Assembly: GCA_963703015.1 (NCBI GenBank)
Contig: OY969779.1
Location: 1,550,001 to 1,614,000 of the forward strand
Reading direction: 5' to 3'
Length of the DNA: 64,000 bases
Source: Methanobacterium_B sp963703015
Lineage (GTDB): Archaea; Methanobacteriota; Methanobacteria; Methanobacteriales; Methanobacteriaceae
Positions 33,863 to 43,362 of the stretch are shown one piece after another (position 1 is the first letter of the stretch; every line of letters begins with the position of its first letter). The translations under genes and the position numbers were made by a program. The notes beneath the pieces are model-generated. The model was not told the DNA's origin, did no database searches, and saw nothing but the letters and a program-made list of their open reading frames with translations.

Positions 33863-34138
33863 TTTAAAACTCCATCAATTCTTATTAACTTTTTAAGGAA
33901 ATTTACATTCTAAATTTTACATGTATTGTAAGCCATTGAAACAAAAGATATCATGTTCAAACGATCCCTAATAATAATTGAAATATCACGCAATTTAATG
34001 ATATTTTGTCATGGTGATGATATCAATTTGAAACCAACATTTCCATTTAATCTCTCCATGATTTACAGTGTAACATCCACATACATTAGAGATACATGTC
34101 ATGCCGGTGATCCATTCAATTCAGGGATCAAGCTGAAC

Positions 34139-35374
34139 TCAATAATAATCTTTAATGTTCTTTTTGTACTTGTCACGCTTTTTTTTCTTCTTTTTACCAG
34201 ATTTGGCAGATTTGGAATCTTTATCTCCGAATCTATCTGGTTTTTTTGATCTTTTAGGGAATGGGTTGTCCTTCGTAATTTCTTCAACCCTTTTTTCATA
34301 GTTCTTAACTATTTCAGGATCGTAATCCCCAGAATAAACATCCTTACGGACTGCTAGTGAAATTTTTAAAGCAAGTGTCCTGGCTATTTTCCCCCTAAGC
34401 CACCATTTGGCGCTCCTGACAGATGGATGTTGAAAGATGAGTCCATGTTTTGGAGGTTTTTCTCCCGTCTTCAAATGTCTGAAAAGGGCTTTTTCAGCTC
34501 CAAGAACTTGAACAGTTCCTGAAGCCATTTTAGAAAGTTTTTCAACACCCCCAACATGTGCTATTAATTTGGCACCCAAAGATGCACCTGTAAGTTCCCT
34601 TAGATTAGGAGCAATTTCCGCCATTCTCTCATCAACATAGGTGTTAAGGGATTTTTTAGTGGTTTGGAGAGATTGAATTGACGATGCAAATTCCCTCACC
34701 ATTTTAAGGTCAGGTTCAGAGATGGTTGCACCCACACTTTCTGAGACAAATTTAGAGTTAAAATCTTCATTCAAAGTTCCAGAGTTAATTATGGTTTCCC
34801 TATCACCAAACTCAGAAACTAATTCAGCGTAACGTTCATGATTTTTGATTCTATCCATTTCAGGGAAGTGAATGGCGTACCATTCCCTCAGCCTTTCAAC
34901 CAGTTTGCTTATGGTCTCATCAAGCTCTTCTATTGAATTAATGGCCTGTATCAAGAACATATCCTCAGATTCAGATGCCTTTCTGATTTTGTTGTTGGTG
35001 AGATCTATAGAAACCTGCTGCAGTATGGATCTATAATCTGAATCTTCATCAAGAAATCCAACTGTCAACAATGTTTCTTCCATGTTGGATCTAAAAAAGT
35101 CCCCTCCTAAATGGGGGGTTTCAAATTCAAATTTATTACTCTCCTTCAGATGGGAGTATTTGGAATGGGGTAAGCTGGTTTCTATTACCACAGAATCATA
35201 TTTGCCCACCATTCTTTTGAGTAACGATTCTTCTTCAATGCTAAGGTTTCCAGCATCGATCTTTCCTATCCTATCAATCAGTTTTTCCCTTGGGAAAAGT
35301 TCATAATCTAAGACTACACAATTTTCATCTAGGCATATGAATCCTGCAAAGGAGTAGGTTACATAACACTTCAT
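34139..35374 (-). CDS. nop5: C/D-box sRNP core protein Nop5 (Nop56/58)
   Basis: 411 residues with N-terminal fibrillarin-binding domain, coiled coil (about 110-250) and the Nop domain (ELTGASLGAKLIAHVGGVEKL, then ASGTVQVLGAEKALFRHL and KHGLIFQHPSVRSA). The final 40 residues are extremely Lys-rich, typical of archaeal and eukaryotic Nop5/Nop58 tails. It bridges two fibrillarin and two L7Ae molecules on C/D guide RNAs. The ATG is at 35374; the start of pyrD on the other strand lies 53 bases away, so the two share a promoter region. Confidence 0.94.
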   Translation of the reverse strand: MKCYVTYSFAGFICLDENCVVLDYELFPREKLIDRIGKIDAGNLSIEEESLLKRMVGKYDSVVIETSLPHSKYSHLKESNKFEFETPHLGGDFFRSNMEETLLTVGFLDEDSDYRSILQQVSIDLTNNKIRKASESEDMFLIQAINSIEELDETISKLVERLREWYAIHFPEMDRIKNHERYAELVSEFGDRETIINSGTLNEDFNSKFVSESVGATISEPDLKMVREFASSIQSLQTTKKSLNTYVDERMAEIAPNLRELTGASLGAKLIAHVGGVEKLSKMASGTVQVLGAEKALFRHLKTGEKPPKHGLIFQHPSVRSAKWWLRGKIARTLALKISLAVRKDVYSGDYDPEIVKNYEKRVEEITKDNPFPKRSKKPDRFGDKDSKSAKSGKKKKKKRDKYKKNIKDYY

Positions 35375-35427
35375 AGATTTAATGTTTGTATTTTCAAGAT
35401 TTAAACTTTGTTCAAGGGGTGACAGTA

Positions 35428-36330
35428 GTGGAAATAGAATTATGTGGGATTAAAATGGAAAATCCCACGATGTTAGCAGCAGGAATATTGGGAAGCACGG
35501 CATCATCTCTTAATTGGGCCGCTAAAAGTGGGGCTGGGGCAGTGGTTACGAAATCTTTTGGTTTAAATTCCAACAAAGGCTATTCCAACCCCACAACCGT
35601 TGAAGTAACTGGTGGCATTATAAATGCAATTGGACTATCCAATCCTGGTGTGGAAAATTTTCATCAGGAGTTGAAAAAACTGGATGGATCAGTACCTGCC
35701 ATAGCCTCAATTTATGGTGCAAATCCCGATGAATTTTCTAAAATAGCCACACATATCCAGGAAGATGTGGATGCTATTGAACTCAATGTCTCATGCCCCC
35801 ATGCCATGAGTGGATGTGGAGCAGCCATTGGTCAGGATCCCCTGCTCACATCAAGCATAGTCAGTGCAGTAAAGGAATCTGTGAATGTTCCAGTTTTAGT
35901 TAAACTGACTCCAAACGTCACTGACATTGTTGAAGTGGCTGTAAGTGCGCAAGATGCGGGTGCTGATGCCATAACTCTTATAAATTCTCTGGGGCCTGGA
36001 ATGAAGATAGATATCACCACAGGAAAACCAATTTTGAGTAATAGGTTTGGAGGAATGTCTGGACCTGCAATAAAGCCCGTGGCAGTTAGATGTGTTTATG
36101 ATGTTTTCGATGCAGTGGAAATCCCATTAGTTGGGGTTGGGGGCATAAGGAACTACGAAGACGTTTTAGAATTTATTTATGCTGGTGCGACTTGTGTTCA
36201 GATAGGTACCTCTATTATGTACGAGGGCATGGAAATTTTTGGGAAGGTAGTTGACGACCTTGAAGGATTCATGGAAAAAATGGGATACACAAAACTGGAA
36301 GAAATGGTTGGAATAGCCCACAGAAAATAA
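35428..36330 (+). CDS. pyrD: Dihydroorotate dehydrogenase catalytic subunit
   Basis: About 300 residues of the class 1B type. Visible: KMENPTMLAAGILG, AGAVVTKSFG, IELNVSCPHAMSGCGAAIG with the active-site Cys, VLVKLTPNVTDIVE, and the FMN phosphate region GVGGIRNYEDVLEFIYAGA. It oxidises dihydroorotate to orotate in pyrimidine synthesis. GTG 35428 is chosen because GGGGTGA is about 8 bases ahead; the longer ATG 35386 start would add 14 unconserved residues. pyrK follows 32 bases downstream, giving the class 1B pair. Confidence 0.92.
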   Translation: MEIELCGIKMENPTMLAAGILGSTASSLNWAAKSGAGAVVTKSFGLNSNKGYSNPTTVEVTGGIINAIGLSNPGVENFHQELKKLDGSVPAIASIYGANPDEFSKIATHIQEDVDAIELNVSCPHAMSGCGAAIGQDPLLTSSIVSAVKESVNVPVLVKLTPNVTDIVEVAVSAQDAGADAITLINSLGPGMKIDITTGKPILSNRFGGMSGPAIKPVAVRCVYDVFDAVEIPLVGVGGIRNYEDVLEFIYAGATCVQIGTSIMYEGMEIFGKVVDDLEGFMEKMGYTKLEEMVGIAHRK

Positions 36331-36362
36331 AATAATTAAAAAAAATATAACAGCTGATAAAA

Positions 36363-37157
36363 ATGCACGTTCCAAAAATTGTAGCAATAAAAAGGGTTAT
36401 AAAAGAGTCTCCCACTGTAAAAACTTTTATATTTGATTGGGAAGTGAAAAATGAAGTTCCAGGCAATTTCATGATGGTCTGGAATTTCAACGATGAAAAA
36501 CCAATGTCCATCTCCCTAATTGATCCAGTTAACAACGAGATTGGAATATCAATAAGGGGAGTGGGAGATTTTACCAACCAAGTCCATGATCTGAAAGAGG
36601 GAGACCTCCTAGGATTGAGGGGTCCCTATGGTAGGGGATTCCATATGGCAGGTCCTAAAATACTGGCAGTTGGGGGTGGTGTTGGAATGGCACCAATTGT
36701 GGCATTTACAGAAGAAGCCTCCAGAATGGGATTTTCTGTGGATGTTGTGAGTGCTGCAGGTACAGTGAATGAACTACTCTTCGAAGAAAGAATCCTAAAA
36801 ACCGGATCAAAACTGTTAACTTGTACAGATGATGGATCCCACGGATTCTGTGGATTTGGAACCGAACTTGCAGACATTGCACTGTCTGAAACAGATTATG
36901 ATATGGTTGTTGCATGTGGGCCAGAGGTCATGATGAAAAAATTGTATAGTACTGTTTTGAAGCTTAAGATACCTGCCCAATTCTCACTTGAGAGGTACAT
37001 GAAATGTGGAATGGGACTTTGTGGGCAGTGTTGTGTGGATGATCTAGGTTGGAGAGTTTGTGTTGAGGGTCCTGTTTTCTGGTCAGATGAGTTGAAAATG
37101 ATATCTGAGTTTGGGAACTACAAACGTGATGCATCTGGAGTTAAACACAATATTTAA
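36363..37157 (+). CDS. pyrK: Dihydroorotate dehydrogenase electron-transfer subunit
   Basis: 264 residues with FAD and NAD domains of the ferredoxin-reductase type (GDFTNQVHDLKEGDLLGLRGPYG, LAVGGGVGMAPI) and a C-terminal [2Fe-2S] site (KCGMGLCGQCCVDD followed by a fourth Cys in GWRVC). It passes electrons from PyrD to NAD. The pairing with pyrD and the usual length leave little doubt. No strong ribosome site is seen ahead of the ATG; the surrounding sequence is very A-rich. Confidence 0.9.
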   Translation: MHVPKIVAIKRVIKESPTVKTFIFDWEVKNEVPGNFMMVWNFNDEKPMSISLIDPVNNEIGISIRGVGDFTNQVHDLKEGDLLGLRGPYGRGFHMAGPKILAVGGGVGMAPIVAFTEEASRMGFSVDVVSAAGTVNELLFEERILKTGSKLLTCTDDGSHGFCGFGTELADIALSETDYDMVVACGPEVMMKKLYSTVLKLKIPAQFSLERYMKCGMGLCGQCCVDDLGWRVCVEGPVFWSDELKMISEFGNYKRDASGVKHNI

Positions 37158-37188
37158 TGGATTAAGACATATTAAACAGTGATATAAC

Positions 37189-38289
37189 ATGATAGGTGGA
37201 TTTAAACATAATATAACATCAGCAATTTTTATTATAATATTGTTAATGGTTGTATCGGCTATTTTACTTACTCCAATGCTGAGTATGGTTGTTTTGGGGG
37301 CCATATTTGCATATGCTATACGTCCACTTTCACGTAAATTGGAACCCTACACCAAGTTTCAGTCAGTATCAATCTTTGTGGGCATGATAATAGTCATATT
37401 TCCTTTAATTGTAATATTACTCATATTCATCAACACAATTATATCTGCAGCACCGTCTTTGATTGTTTTTGTAAAAAGTCTGAATTTAAGTAGTTTAAAC
37501 AGTACAACACTTCAAAACTATCCTTTAATTCAACAGAACTTTCCAGGTTCAACATCCTCCCAGATGATCAATTCAGTTGTAAATTCAATATATGTTGGAA
37601 TGGGTGATGTTGTACGGAGTGTAACAGAGTACTTGTTAGGGTTTGTACAGTCAATACCCACCCTTCTTTTACAACTGTTCATATTTTTCGCATCAACCTT
37701 CTACTTTGCAAGGGACGGTGACAGAATATGGGAATACATGAATTACATAATACCCGAAGATAGAAAACATTACTTCAAAACACTTCTAAAAGAGATTGAT
37801 CTGGTATTAAAGAGCATATTCTTTGGGCACTTTGTAACAGCAGCCTTGACTGGAATAATATCTGGCATTGGATTTTGGATCATGGGATATCCATACCCAC
37901 TATTTCTGGGAACTTTAACTGGATTTTTCCAATTAATGCCAATTATTGGGCATTGGCCAACTATTGTAGCTCTGGCACTTTATGACTTAGTCATAGGAAA
38001 CTTTTTAAGAGCAGCAGCAGTTATTTCACTCGGAGTTTTTTTGAGTTTGATGGATATGTATGTCAGACCGAAGGTGGCTGGAAAATATGCAGATATTCAT
38101 CCGCTCATATTCCTTTTGGGCTTTATCTGCGGACCCCTTGTACTTGGACTCGTGGGATTCATAATAGGACCTTTGGTACTTGGAGTAACCTATGCAGCTG
38201 TCGTAGCATACAAAAAGGAAAACCAGGATAATAGTCCTGAAAAATTAATAGAAACAAAAGATACTGGAAAAAAAGAGGGGAGTAACTGA
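37189..38289 (+). CDS. AI-2E family (PerM/UPF0118) membrane transporter
   Basis: 366 residues with seven to eight membrane helices and a large polar segment between helices 2 and 3. SLMDMYVRPKVAGKYADIHPL, then FICGPLVLGLVGFIIGPL, is the conserved C-terminal motif of the AI-2E exporter superfamily. Family members have been linked to autoinducer-2 export or Na+/H+ exchange; the substrate here is unknown. The C-terminal 30 residues are charged and cytoplasmic. It lies 31 bases after pyrK and could be in the same transcript. Confidence 0.86.
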   Translation: MIGGFKHNITSAIFIIILLMVVSAILLTPMLSMVVLGAIFAYAIRPLSRKLEPYTKFQSVSIFVGMIIVIFPLIVILLIFINTIISAAPSLIVFVKSLNLSSLNSTTLQNYPLIQQNFPGSTSSQMINSVVNSIYVGMGDVVRSVTEYLLGFVQSIPTLLLQLFIFFASTFYFARDGDRIWEYMNYIIPEDRKHYFKTLLKEIDLVLKSIFFGHFVTAALTGIISGIGFWIMGYPYPLFLGTLTGFFQLMPIIGHWPTIVALALYDLVIGNFLRAAAVISLGVFLSLMDMYVRPKVAGKYADIHPLIFLLGFICGPLVLGLVGFIIGPLVLGVTYAAVVAYKKENQDNSPEKLIETKDTGKKEGSN

Positions 38290-38305
38290 AACTCCCTTAA
38301 ATTAT

Positions 38306-38806
38306 TTATACTAATTTTATTTCGAGAGAATTTGCATTTATGCTGTGTATGGATCCTGATGAATCAGTGAAACTCACTCCAAAACCACCTATGTAAAATG
38401 GATTGGATACTGTAGCATTTGGACCGAAATCTTCCTGAACTTCTTTATCAGTTGGGATGTGCAATATGTAGCTGTAACTTTTTGATTCATTGACATTCAA
38501 TGTTCCTATGGTGTTGTCAAAGTTTTGAGAACTGATTTTAACATTTTGAACCGCTGCACTGCCCTCATTTGAAACAGTGTAATTTATGGTGACGTTATTT
38601 CCTTTTTGAGCTGTTTCTGGACCCGATTGTTTTGCAACTACCTTAACAGCCCCTGAACTGTTTGAAACAGTATTTTGGCTGTTGTTTGCAATTGTGCTGT
38701 TGTTGTTAGTCATGTTGTTGTTTCCAGTTAAACTAAAAGCAACCACTCCTGCAACCAACAAAACAATTACTACCACTATTAACGCGATTATCTTATTATC
38801 CATCAT
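38306..38806 (-). CDS. Membrane-anchored extracellular protein with CARDB-like domain
   Basis: About 166 residues. An N-terminal hydrophobic helix (residues 6-26) is followed by a 30-residue Asn/Thr/Ser-rich linker with many N-glycosylation sites. A beta-rich domain of about 110 residues (GNNVTINYTVSNEGSAAVQNV) then suggests a CARDB or similar adhesive Ig-like fold. Probably displayed on the outer face. Start: GGAG lies 6 bases before the ATG at 38806, so the ATG at 38812 is less likely. Role unknown. Confidence 0.65.
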   Translation of the reverse strand: MMDNKIIALIVVVIVLLVAGVVAFSLTGNNNMTNNNSTIANNSQNTVSNSSGAVKVVAKQSGPETAQKGNNVTINYTVSNEGSAAVQNVKISSQNFDNTIGTLNVNESKSYSYILHIPTDKEVQEDFGPNATVSNPFYIGGFGVSFTDSSGSIHSINANSLEIKLV

Positions 38807-38955
38807 GTTCATCTCCTAGAATAGATACTCAATAGTTAATTTTCAGACTTAATAAATTTTTTGCAACACTTAATATTCAAGATTTGCATCATATGATGCC
38901 AAAAAAAAGCAAATTAAGAATTAGTTTTAAATTTATCTAACAGATTTGGGAATTG

Positions 38956-39366
38956 TTAGTTGAACTTGACTTGTTTGTCCTTCCCCAGTATTTCATCGAA
39001 ATCGAGGCCCTTGTCAAAGGCTAGATCAATATTCACTCTGTAGTTGTTGTTCTTAGTTATGTGCAGATCTTCGAGGCAGATGAATCTCCATTTTTTTCTT
39101 AGAAATTTAACTCCAATGTAGGGTTGGGCACCGAATATTTGGGAAAACTCCTTCAATCCGTCTATCTTTTCAGAATCAATATATATCCTCTCCAAGGAAG
39201 ATGATTTAACTTCAATTGCGAGATATATGCTCCCATTTCCAGCAATAACATCTGGTAATGGTTTTTTGGTTGCACCTCCAGATGCAGGAGCTCTCATGGC
39301 TGCACAGTCTGCATCCCAAAGCATTCTGACCAGCTCTCTTTCTTCCCTAGATCCTGTTTTGCTCAT
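38956..39366 (-). CDS. hjc: Holliday junction resolvase Hjc
   Basis: 136 residues, the standard length. The nuclease motif is intact: Glu in the N-terminal KTGSREERELVRML, a conserved APASGGATKKPLPDVIAG with its Asp, and IEVKSS, the ExK motif. Hjc cleaves four-way DNA junctions symmetrically during recombination. It lies 46 bases downstream of the small unknown gene that starts at 39718, same strand, possibly one operon. Confidence 0.95.
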   Translation of the reverse strand: MSKTGSREERELVRMLWDADCAAMRAPASGGATKKPLPDVIAGNGSIYLAIEVKSSSLERIYIDSEKIDGLKEFSQIFGAQPYIGVKFLRKKWRFICLEDLHITKNNNYRVNIDLAFDKGLDFDEILGKDKQVKFN

Positions 39367-39412
39367 GATAATGGTTCCTTATGAACTTATTTTGTACTAT
39401 TTTAATTTAAAA

Positions 39413-39718
39413 TTAATTAGGGTTGTAACTTTCAATTTTTGTTGCTTGAAATGTCCCATTTTGATTTCTGTTTTTAATCCATTCAACCCTTGCATCCTTA
39501 ATTATAATCCGTTTATTTGCAAAAACAATGTCCACTGTTATGTTTGACTGGTTATGATTAGGATCCTTAGTAATAAATCTAGAAAATGTGCCAGTGTAAC
39601 GGTAACTATTTTTAACAAACCATTGGATCAGATTGACTCCATCCATTTTGCCAATCAGTTTCCCATCTTGAAACACATCACATCTGTAAGATCCACAAGT
39701 TCTTTCCATAATTATCAT
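39413..39718 (-). CDS. Uncharacterised small protein upstream of hjc
   Basis: 101 residues, beta-rich, soluble, no recognised family. The N-terminal RTCGSYRCDVFQDGKLIG suggests a small beta-sheet. Its GGTG ribosome site six bases before the ATG and normal codon use support a real gene. A 46-base gap to hjc suggests co-transcription. It lies between hjc and the tRNA cluster. No function can be proposed. Confidence 0.55.
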   Translation of the reverse strand: MIIMERTCGSYRCDVFQDGKLIGKMDGVNLIQWFVKNSYRYTGTFSRFITKDPNHNQSNITVDIVFANKRIIIKDARVEWIKNRNQNGTFQATKIESYNPN

Positions 39719-39849
39719 GGACGCACCATAATCAATATTTTTCGAACCATTTATAAGTATTTTTCCCAGCTAATCTGTTAAAATAAACTTTAAAACAATT
39801 TGCAAATTGGAAATTATACGAAAAATAAATTTAAAATTAGTAATAAGAA

Positions 39850-39922
<73 letters not shown>

Positions 39923-39949
39923 ACATAATGATTTATATAATTATTGGGT

Positions 39950-40038
<89 letters not shown>

Positions 40039-40092
40039 TTACCTTGCATTATCCAATCATATATGGGGTAATATATCTATAAAATGTAAAAA

Positions 40093-40167
40093 TGCTCCGT
40101 CCGGGATTCGAACCCGAGTCTTCGGCTCGAAAGGCCGAAATGATTGGCCGGACTACACCAACGGAGC
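40093..40167 (-). tRNA. tRNA-Glu (TTC)
   Basis: 75 bases, acceptor GCTCCGT/ACGGAGC-type pairing and discriminator A. The anticodon stem TCGGC/GCCGA encloses loop CTTTCGA, anticodon TTC. Intact T arm. Relevant to the window because gatB, nearby, belongs to the GatCAB amidotransferase, which acts on misacylated Asp-tRNA-Asn in archaea. Confidence 0.93.
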
Positions 40168-40207
40168 AACTGACTAATTTAATAATTTTCTTGGATTTCA
40201 CTTAATG

Positions 40208-40283
<76 letters not shown>

Positions 40284-40287
40284 AAAG

Positions 40288-40360
<73 letters not shown>

Positions 40361-40797
40361 AAATGCCAAGTAATCCTACAAACTCCTATCAAGTGTTTGC
40401 ATTAAATTAAAACATAGCACACCAAGATGTATTCTTAAGGTTGATATTTATCCTATATAAAGGTTTTGGATTTAACAAATATTCTAAACAATTTGTTAAG
40501 CTAATATTAATTCCATTCTACATTCGCTGTTCTATGATATAAAGCTAATCATTAGATGATGTTATGGGCTCATAAATTCTTGATGGTATGAAATTCATGA
40601 ATGCATTTAATGATCTGAAAATTAACATCTTTCAGACAATTTAAGGTTTTACAGAGTTTAACAATATAACTATCACATATGATCTTGGAACTTTTTGAGT
40701 ATCATCCAATAATATATATCTACATGGACCTTAATTTTATACATAAGAAAGATTTCAGAAATTAAATTTGAACTAATTTTATTAAGAAAGGAATAGC
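40361..40797 (+). other. 437-base intergenic region between the tRNA operon and the radical SAM gene
   Basis: Divergent promoter region, AT-rich. Besides the TATA box and inverted repeat at 40454-40499 it holds a 7-base stem (TCTGAAA 40614-40620 with TTTCAGA 40630-40636, 9-base loop). An AT-rich stretch near 40705-40720 may be the radical SAM promoter. An 18-codon frame from about 40589 is too short to call. I see no RNA gene. Confidence 0.45.
40454..40499 (-). promoter_or_regulatory. Probable promoter of the tRNA operon with upstream inverted repeat
   Basis: On the minus strand a consensus archaeal TATA box TTTATATA occupies 40454-40461, about 95 bases ahead of tRNA-Asn, predicting a leader of about 70 bases. 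Ten bases further upstream TTAACAAAT (40472-40480) and ATTTGTTAA (40491-40499) form a perfect 9-base inverted repeat with a 10-base spacer. The repeat lies where an activator or repressor could touch the BRE/TATA region. Confidence 0.5.
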
Positions 40798-41796
40798 ATG
40801 AATCTAATTAACAAAATTGAAACCTACGAAGTGCTTGACCTTCTTCAGAGGGCCAATAAGGTAAACATTGAAAACCATGGGAATATGGTAACTCTTGAGA
40901 GGGCAATTTTTCTTTCATGGTACTGTGAAAAGGGGGATTGTGCTTTCTGTTATATGTCTTCACAAAAATCCAAGATCAAGGATCCTCAAAAAGCTCGTAG
41001 AACTGTGGAATCTGTACTTGCCGAGGCAGAACTCACACGTAGAATGGGATGGAACATAGAATTTCTTTCAGGGGGTTATGGACTTTTCAAAACCCAAGAA
41101 ATTAAAACCATTTCCCAGGAAATATATTCCATCACAGGAAAACCGGTATGGCTTAATTTGGGAATAACACGGGACATTGAAGGTTTTGGAGATGAAATAG
41201 CAGGCATTACTGGTGCAGTTGAAGTGGCCAATCCAGAGCTTCACAAACAGATCTGTCCAAGCAAATCAATCGAAGATATTGTGGACATGCTTGAACTGGC
41301 AGGTGATTTGGGCTTTAAAAAGGCAATAACAATCATACTGGGGCTGGGAGAGAAACCTGAAGATCTGGAATACGTATGGAAAATGATAGAGGATCTCAAA
41401 ATCCACAGGGTGACCTTTTATTCATTGAATCCCCACAAAGACACAGTATATGAAAATTCACCCCAACCAGCTTCACTTTACTATGCTGGGGTTGTTGCAG
41501 CCACAAGAATCAAATTCCCTCATTTAGAGATAGTAACTGGTACATGGATCGATAACCTTGCAAATATAGGACCTCTTTTACTTGCAGGTGCAAATGGCAT
41601 AACCAAATTTCCATTATTTAAAATGTATGGCACTAGGTATGGTAAAAGAGTTGAAGAAGAGGTTAAATGGGCGGGAAAGGTGCTTCAAGGAACATTTACA
41701 GATCTTAACAGGTTGGAATGTGATGATTTTTCCAACGAAACACTAGAACCACATGTTAATCAGTACATTAGAAGATGTCTTGGGAAAAAAAGATAG
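40798..41796 (+). CDS. BioB/HcgA-like radical SAM protein with CX4CX2C motif
   Basis: 332 residues. Cys43, Cys48 and Cys51 (WYCEKGDCAFCYM) stand where the radical SAM [4Fe-4S] ligands belong, but with CX4CX2C spacing instead of CX3CX2C. The rest resembles the biotin-synthase-like group: IEFLSGGYGLF, PVWLNLGI, TIILGLGEKPEDLEYVW, GTWIDNLANIGPLLLAGANGITKFP. The nearest methanogen relatives I can think of are HcgA/HmdB, which builds part of the [Fe]-hydrogenase cofactor and also has unusual cysteine spacing, but no hmd or hcg gene is visible here. Substrate unknown. AAAGGAATAGC precedes the ATG. Confidence 0.78.
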   Translation: MNLINKIETYEVLDLLQRANKVNIENHGNMVTLERAIFLSWYCEKGDCAFCYMSSQKSKIKDPQKARRTVESVLAEAELTRRMGWNIEFLSGGYGLFKTQEIKTISQEIYSITGKPVWLNLGITRDIEGFGDEIAGITGAVEVANPELHKQICPSKSIEDIVDMLELAGDLGFKKAITIILGLGEKPEDLEYVWKMIEDLKIHRVTFYSLNPHKDTVYENSPQPASLYYAGVVAATRIKFPHLEIVTGTWIDNLANIGPLLLAGANGITKFPLFKMYGTRYGKRVEEEVKWAGKVLQGTFTDLNRLECDDFSNETLEPHVNQYIRRCLGKKR

Positions 41797-41995
41797 GTAA
41801 TTTTGATCTTTAAAACTATTGGAATTAGAATTTTACAAAAGTTCTTTAATCATTATTTATTGATATTATGATAAACATTAAATTCAATGTAAGCCCATTT
41901 AGGAACAGGAAAATAATGGGTATTTTTTAGGGAAATTGGATCCTTTCAAAAAAATCTTTTACTATCATAATTTTAGCGGAGGAATAATCATTAAG

Positions 41996-43354
41996 ATGAA
42001 ATGCGGACTTGAAATTCATGTTCAGCTTGAAACTGATTCTAAATTATTTTGTAGCTGCCATACCAACTACAAAGATGCTAAGGCCAACACAAATATCTGT
42101 CCGGTGTGTCTGAATCAGCCAGGAGCTAAACCATACCCCCCAAACAAAGCAGCTTTGGATGCTGCAATAAAGATAGCCCTGATGTTGGGATGTGAAATTT
42201 CTCCAGAAGTAACCTACTTCCAACGAAAACATTACGATTATCCAGATCTTTCATCGGGTTACCAGAGAACTTCCATACCCATTGGAAGTGGAGGGGAACT
42301 CAACGGTGTCAGAATTTATGATGTTCACATCGAAGAAGATCCAGGTCAGTACAAACCAGACATGGGAACAGTTGACTTCAACAGATCAGGAATTCCCCTG
42401 ATTGAGATCGTTACACACCCAGACATGAAATCACCTGAAGAAGCCAGGAAATTTTTGAGGGAACTCATAAGAGTTCTTGAGTACAGTGGAAGTGCCCGTG
42501 GAGAAGGAACCATGCGTGCAGATGTGAACATTTCCATTGAAGGCGGTAAAAGGGCGGAAATAAAGAATATTAACTCCATCAAAGGGGCTTACAAGGCACT
42601 TCAGTTTGAGATGGTAAGACAGAAAAATCTATTGAAACGTGGAATCGAGATTAAACAGGAAACCCGTGCTTTTCTTGAATCCCAGATGATAACTGTGCCA
42701 ATGCGTCTTAAGGAAGAAGCTGAAGATTACAGGTACATTCCTGATCCTGATCTCCCACCTATGCAGGCCGAAGAAGAAACTGTGGAAGCCATACGTGAAG
42801 AAATGCCAGAACCTGCCCATATAAAAACTGAAAGGTTTGTCAATGAGTACGGCATCAGTAAGGACCATGCAAAGGTAATTACATCGGAATTGGAGCTTGC
42901 AGATGCATTTGAAGAAGTTGTTAAATCTGTTGATCCTGACTTTGCTGCACTCTGGATGAGGGATGAACTCAAGAGAGTAATTTATTACAACAAGATGAGC
43001 TTCAAAGAGAGTGAAATTACGGCATCACAAATAGTTGATCTACTCAACATGTTGCAGAATAAAAAGATCACTGCCAAAGCTGGTAAGAGGATCATGGAGA
43101 AATTGCCAAAGAACTCCCAGATGCCCAGTACCATTGCTGAAGAAATGGGTTTGACAGGTGTTGTTGGTGAAGATCAGGTACTCGATGCAATTAAACAGGC
43201 AATAAAAGAAAACCCCGATGCAGTTTCAGATTACTTTGAAGGAAAGAAAAATGCAATAAATTTCTTGGTGGGGCAGGTTATGCGACTCACTAGGGGTAAA
43301 GCAGATCCTACAGAGACCAATAAATTGTTAGAGGTAGAATTAAATTCAATGTAA
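41996..43354 (+). CDS. gatB: Asp-tRNA(Asn)/Glu-tRNA(Gln) amidotransferase subunit B
   Basis: About 452 residues. The start KCGLEIHVQLETDSKLFCSC includes zinc-binding cysteines completed by CPVC; the kinase-like core has KHYDYPDLSSGYQR, SGIPLIEIVTHPDM and RADVNISI; the C-terminal YqeY-like tail binds tRNA. With GatA and GatC it amidates Asp-tRNA-Asn. ATG 41996 is chosen because the conserved sequence begins there; GGAGG lies 13 bases upstream. An in-frame TTG at 41936 would add 20 unconserved residues. gatA and gatC are not in the window. Confidence 0.95.
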   Translation: MKCGLEIHVQLETDSKLFCSCHTNYKDAKANTNICPVCLNQPGAKPYPPNKAALDAAIKIALMLGCEISPEVTYFQRKHYDYPDLSSGYQRTSIPIGSGGELNGVRIYDVHIEEDPGQYKPDMGTVDFNRSGIPLIEIVTHPDMKSPEEARKFLRELIRVLEYSGSARGEGTMRADVNISIEGGKRAEIKNINSIKGAYKALQFEMVRQKNLLKRGIEIKQETRAFLESQMITVPMRLKEEAEDYRYIPDPDLPPMQAEEETVEAIREEMPEPAHIKTERFVNEYGISKDHAKVITSELELADAFEEVVKSVDPDFAALWMRDELKRVIYYNKMSFKESEITASQIVDLLNMLQNKKITAKAGKRIMEKLPKNSQMPSTIAEEMGLTGVVGEDQVLDAIKQAIKENPDAVSDYFEGKKNAINFLVGQVMRLTRGKADPTETNKLLEVELNSM

Positions 43355-43362
43355 CCATCCAA

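Noticed and set aside
33900..34138. C/D-box guide RNA beside nop5
   Set aside because: GTGATGA at about 34014 resembles a C box, but no CTGA D' or D box lies at the right distance.
33953..34249. 98-residue plus-strand frame between flpA and nop5
   Set aside because: It overlaps the 3' end of nop5 in antisense, has no ribosome site, and has a hydrophobic, low-information sequence.
40589..40645. 18-codon open frame starting MKFMNAFNDL
   Set aside because: Too short, no strong ribosome site, and inside a divergent promoter region.
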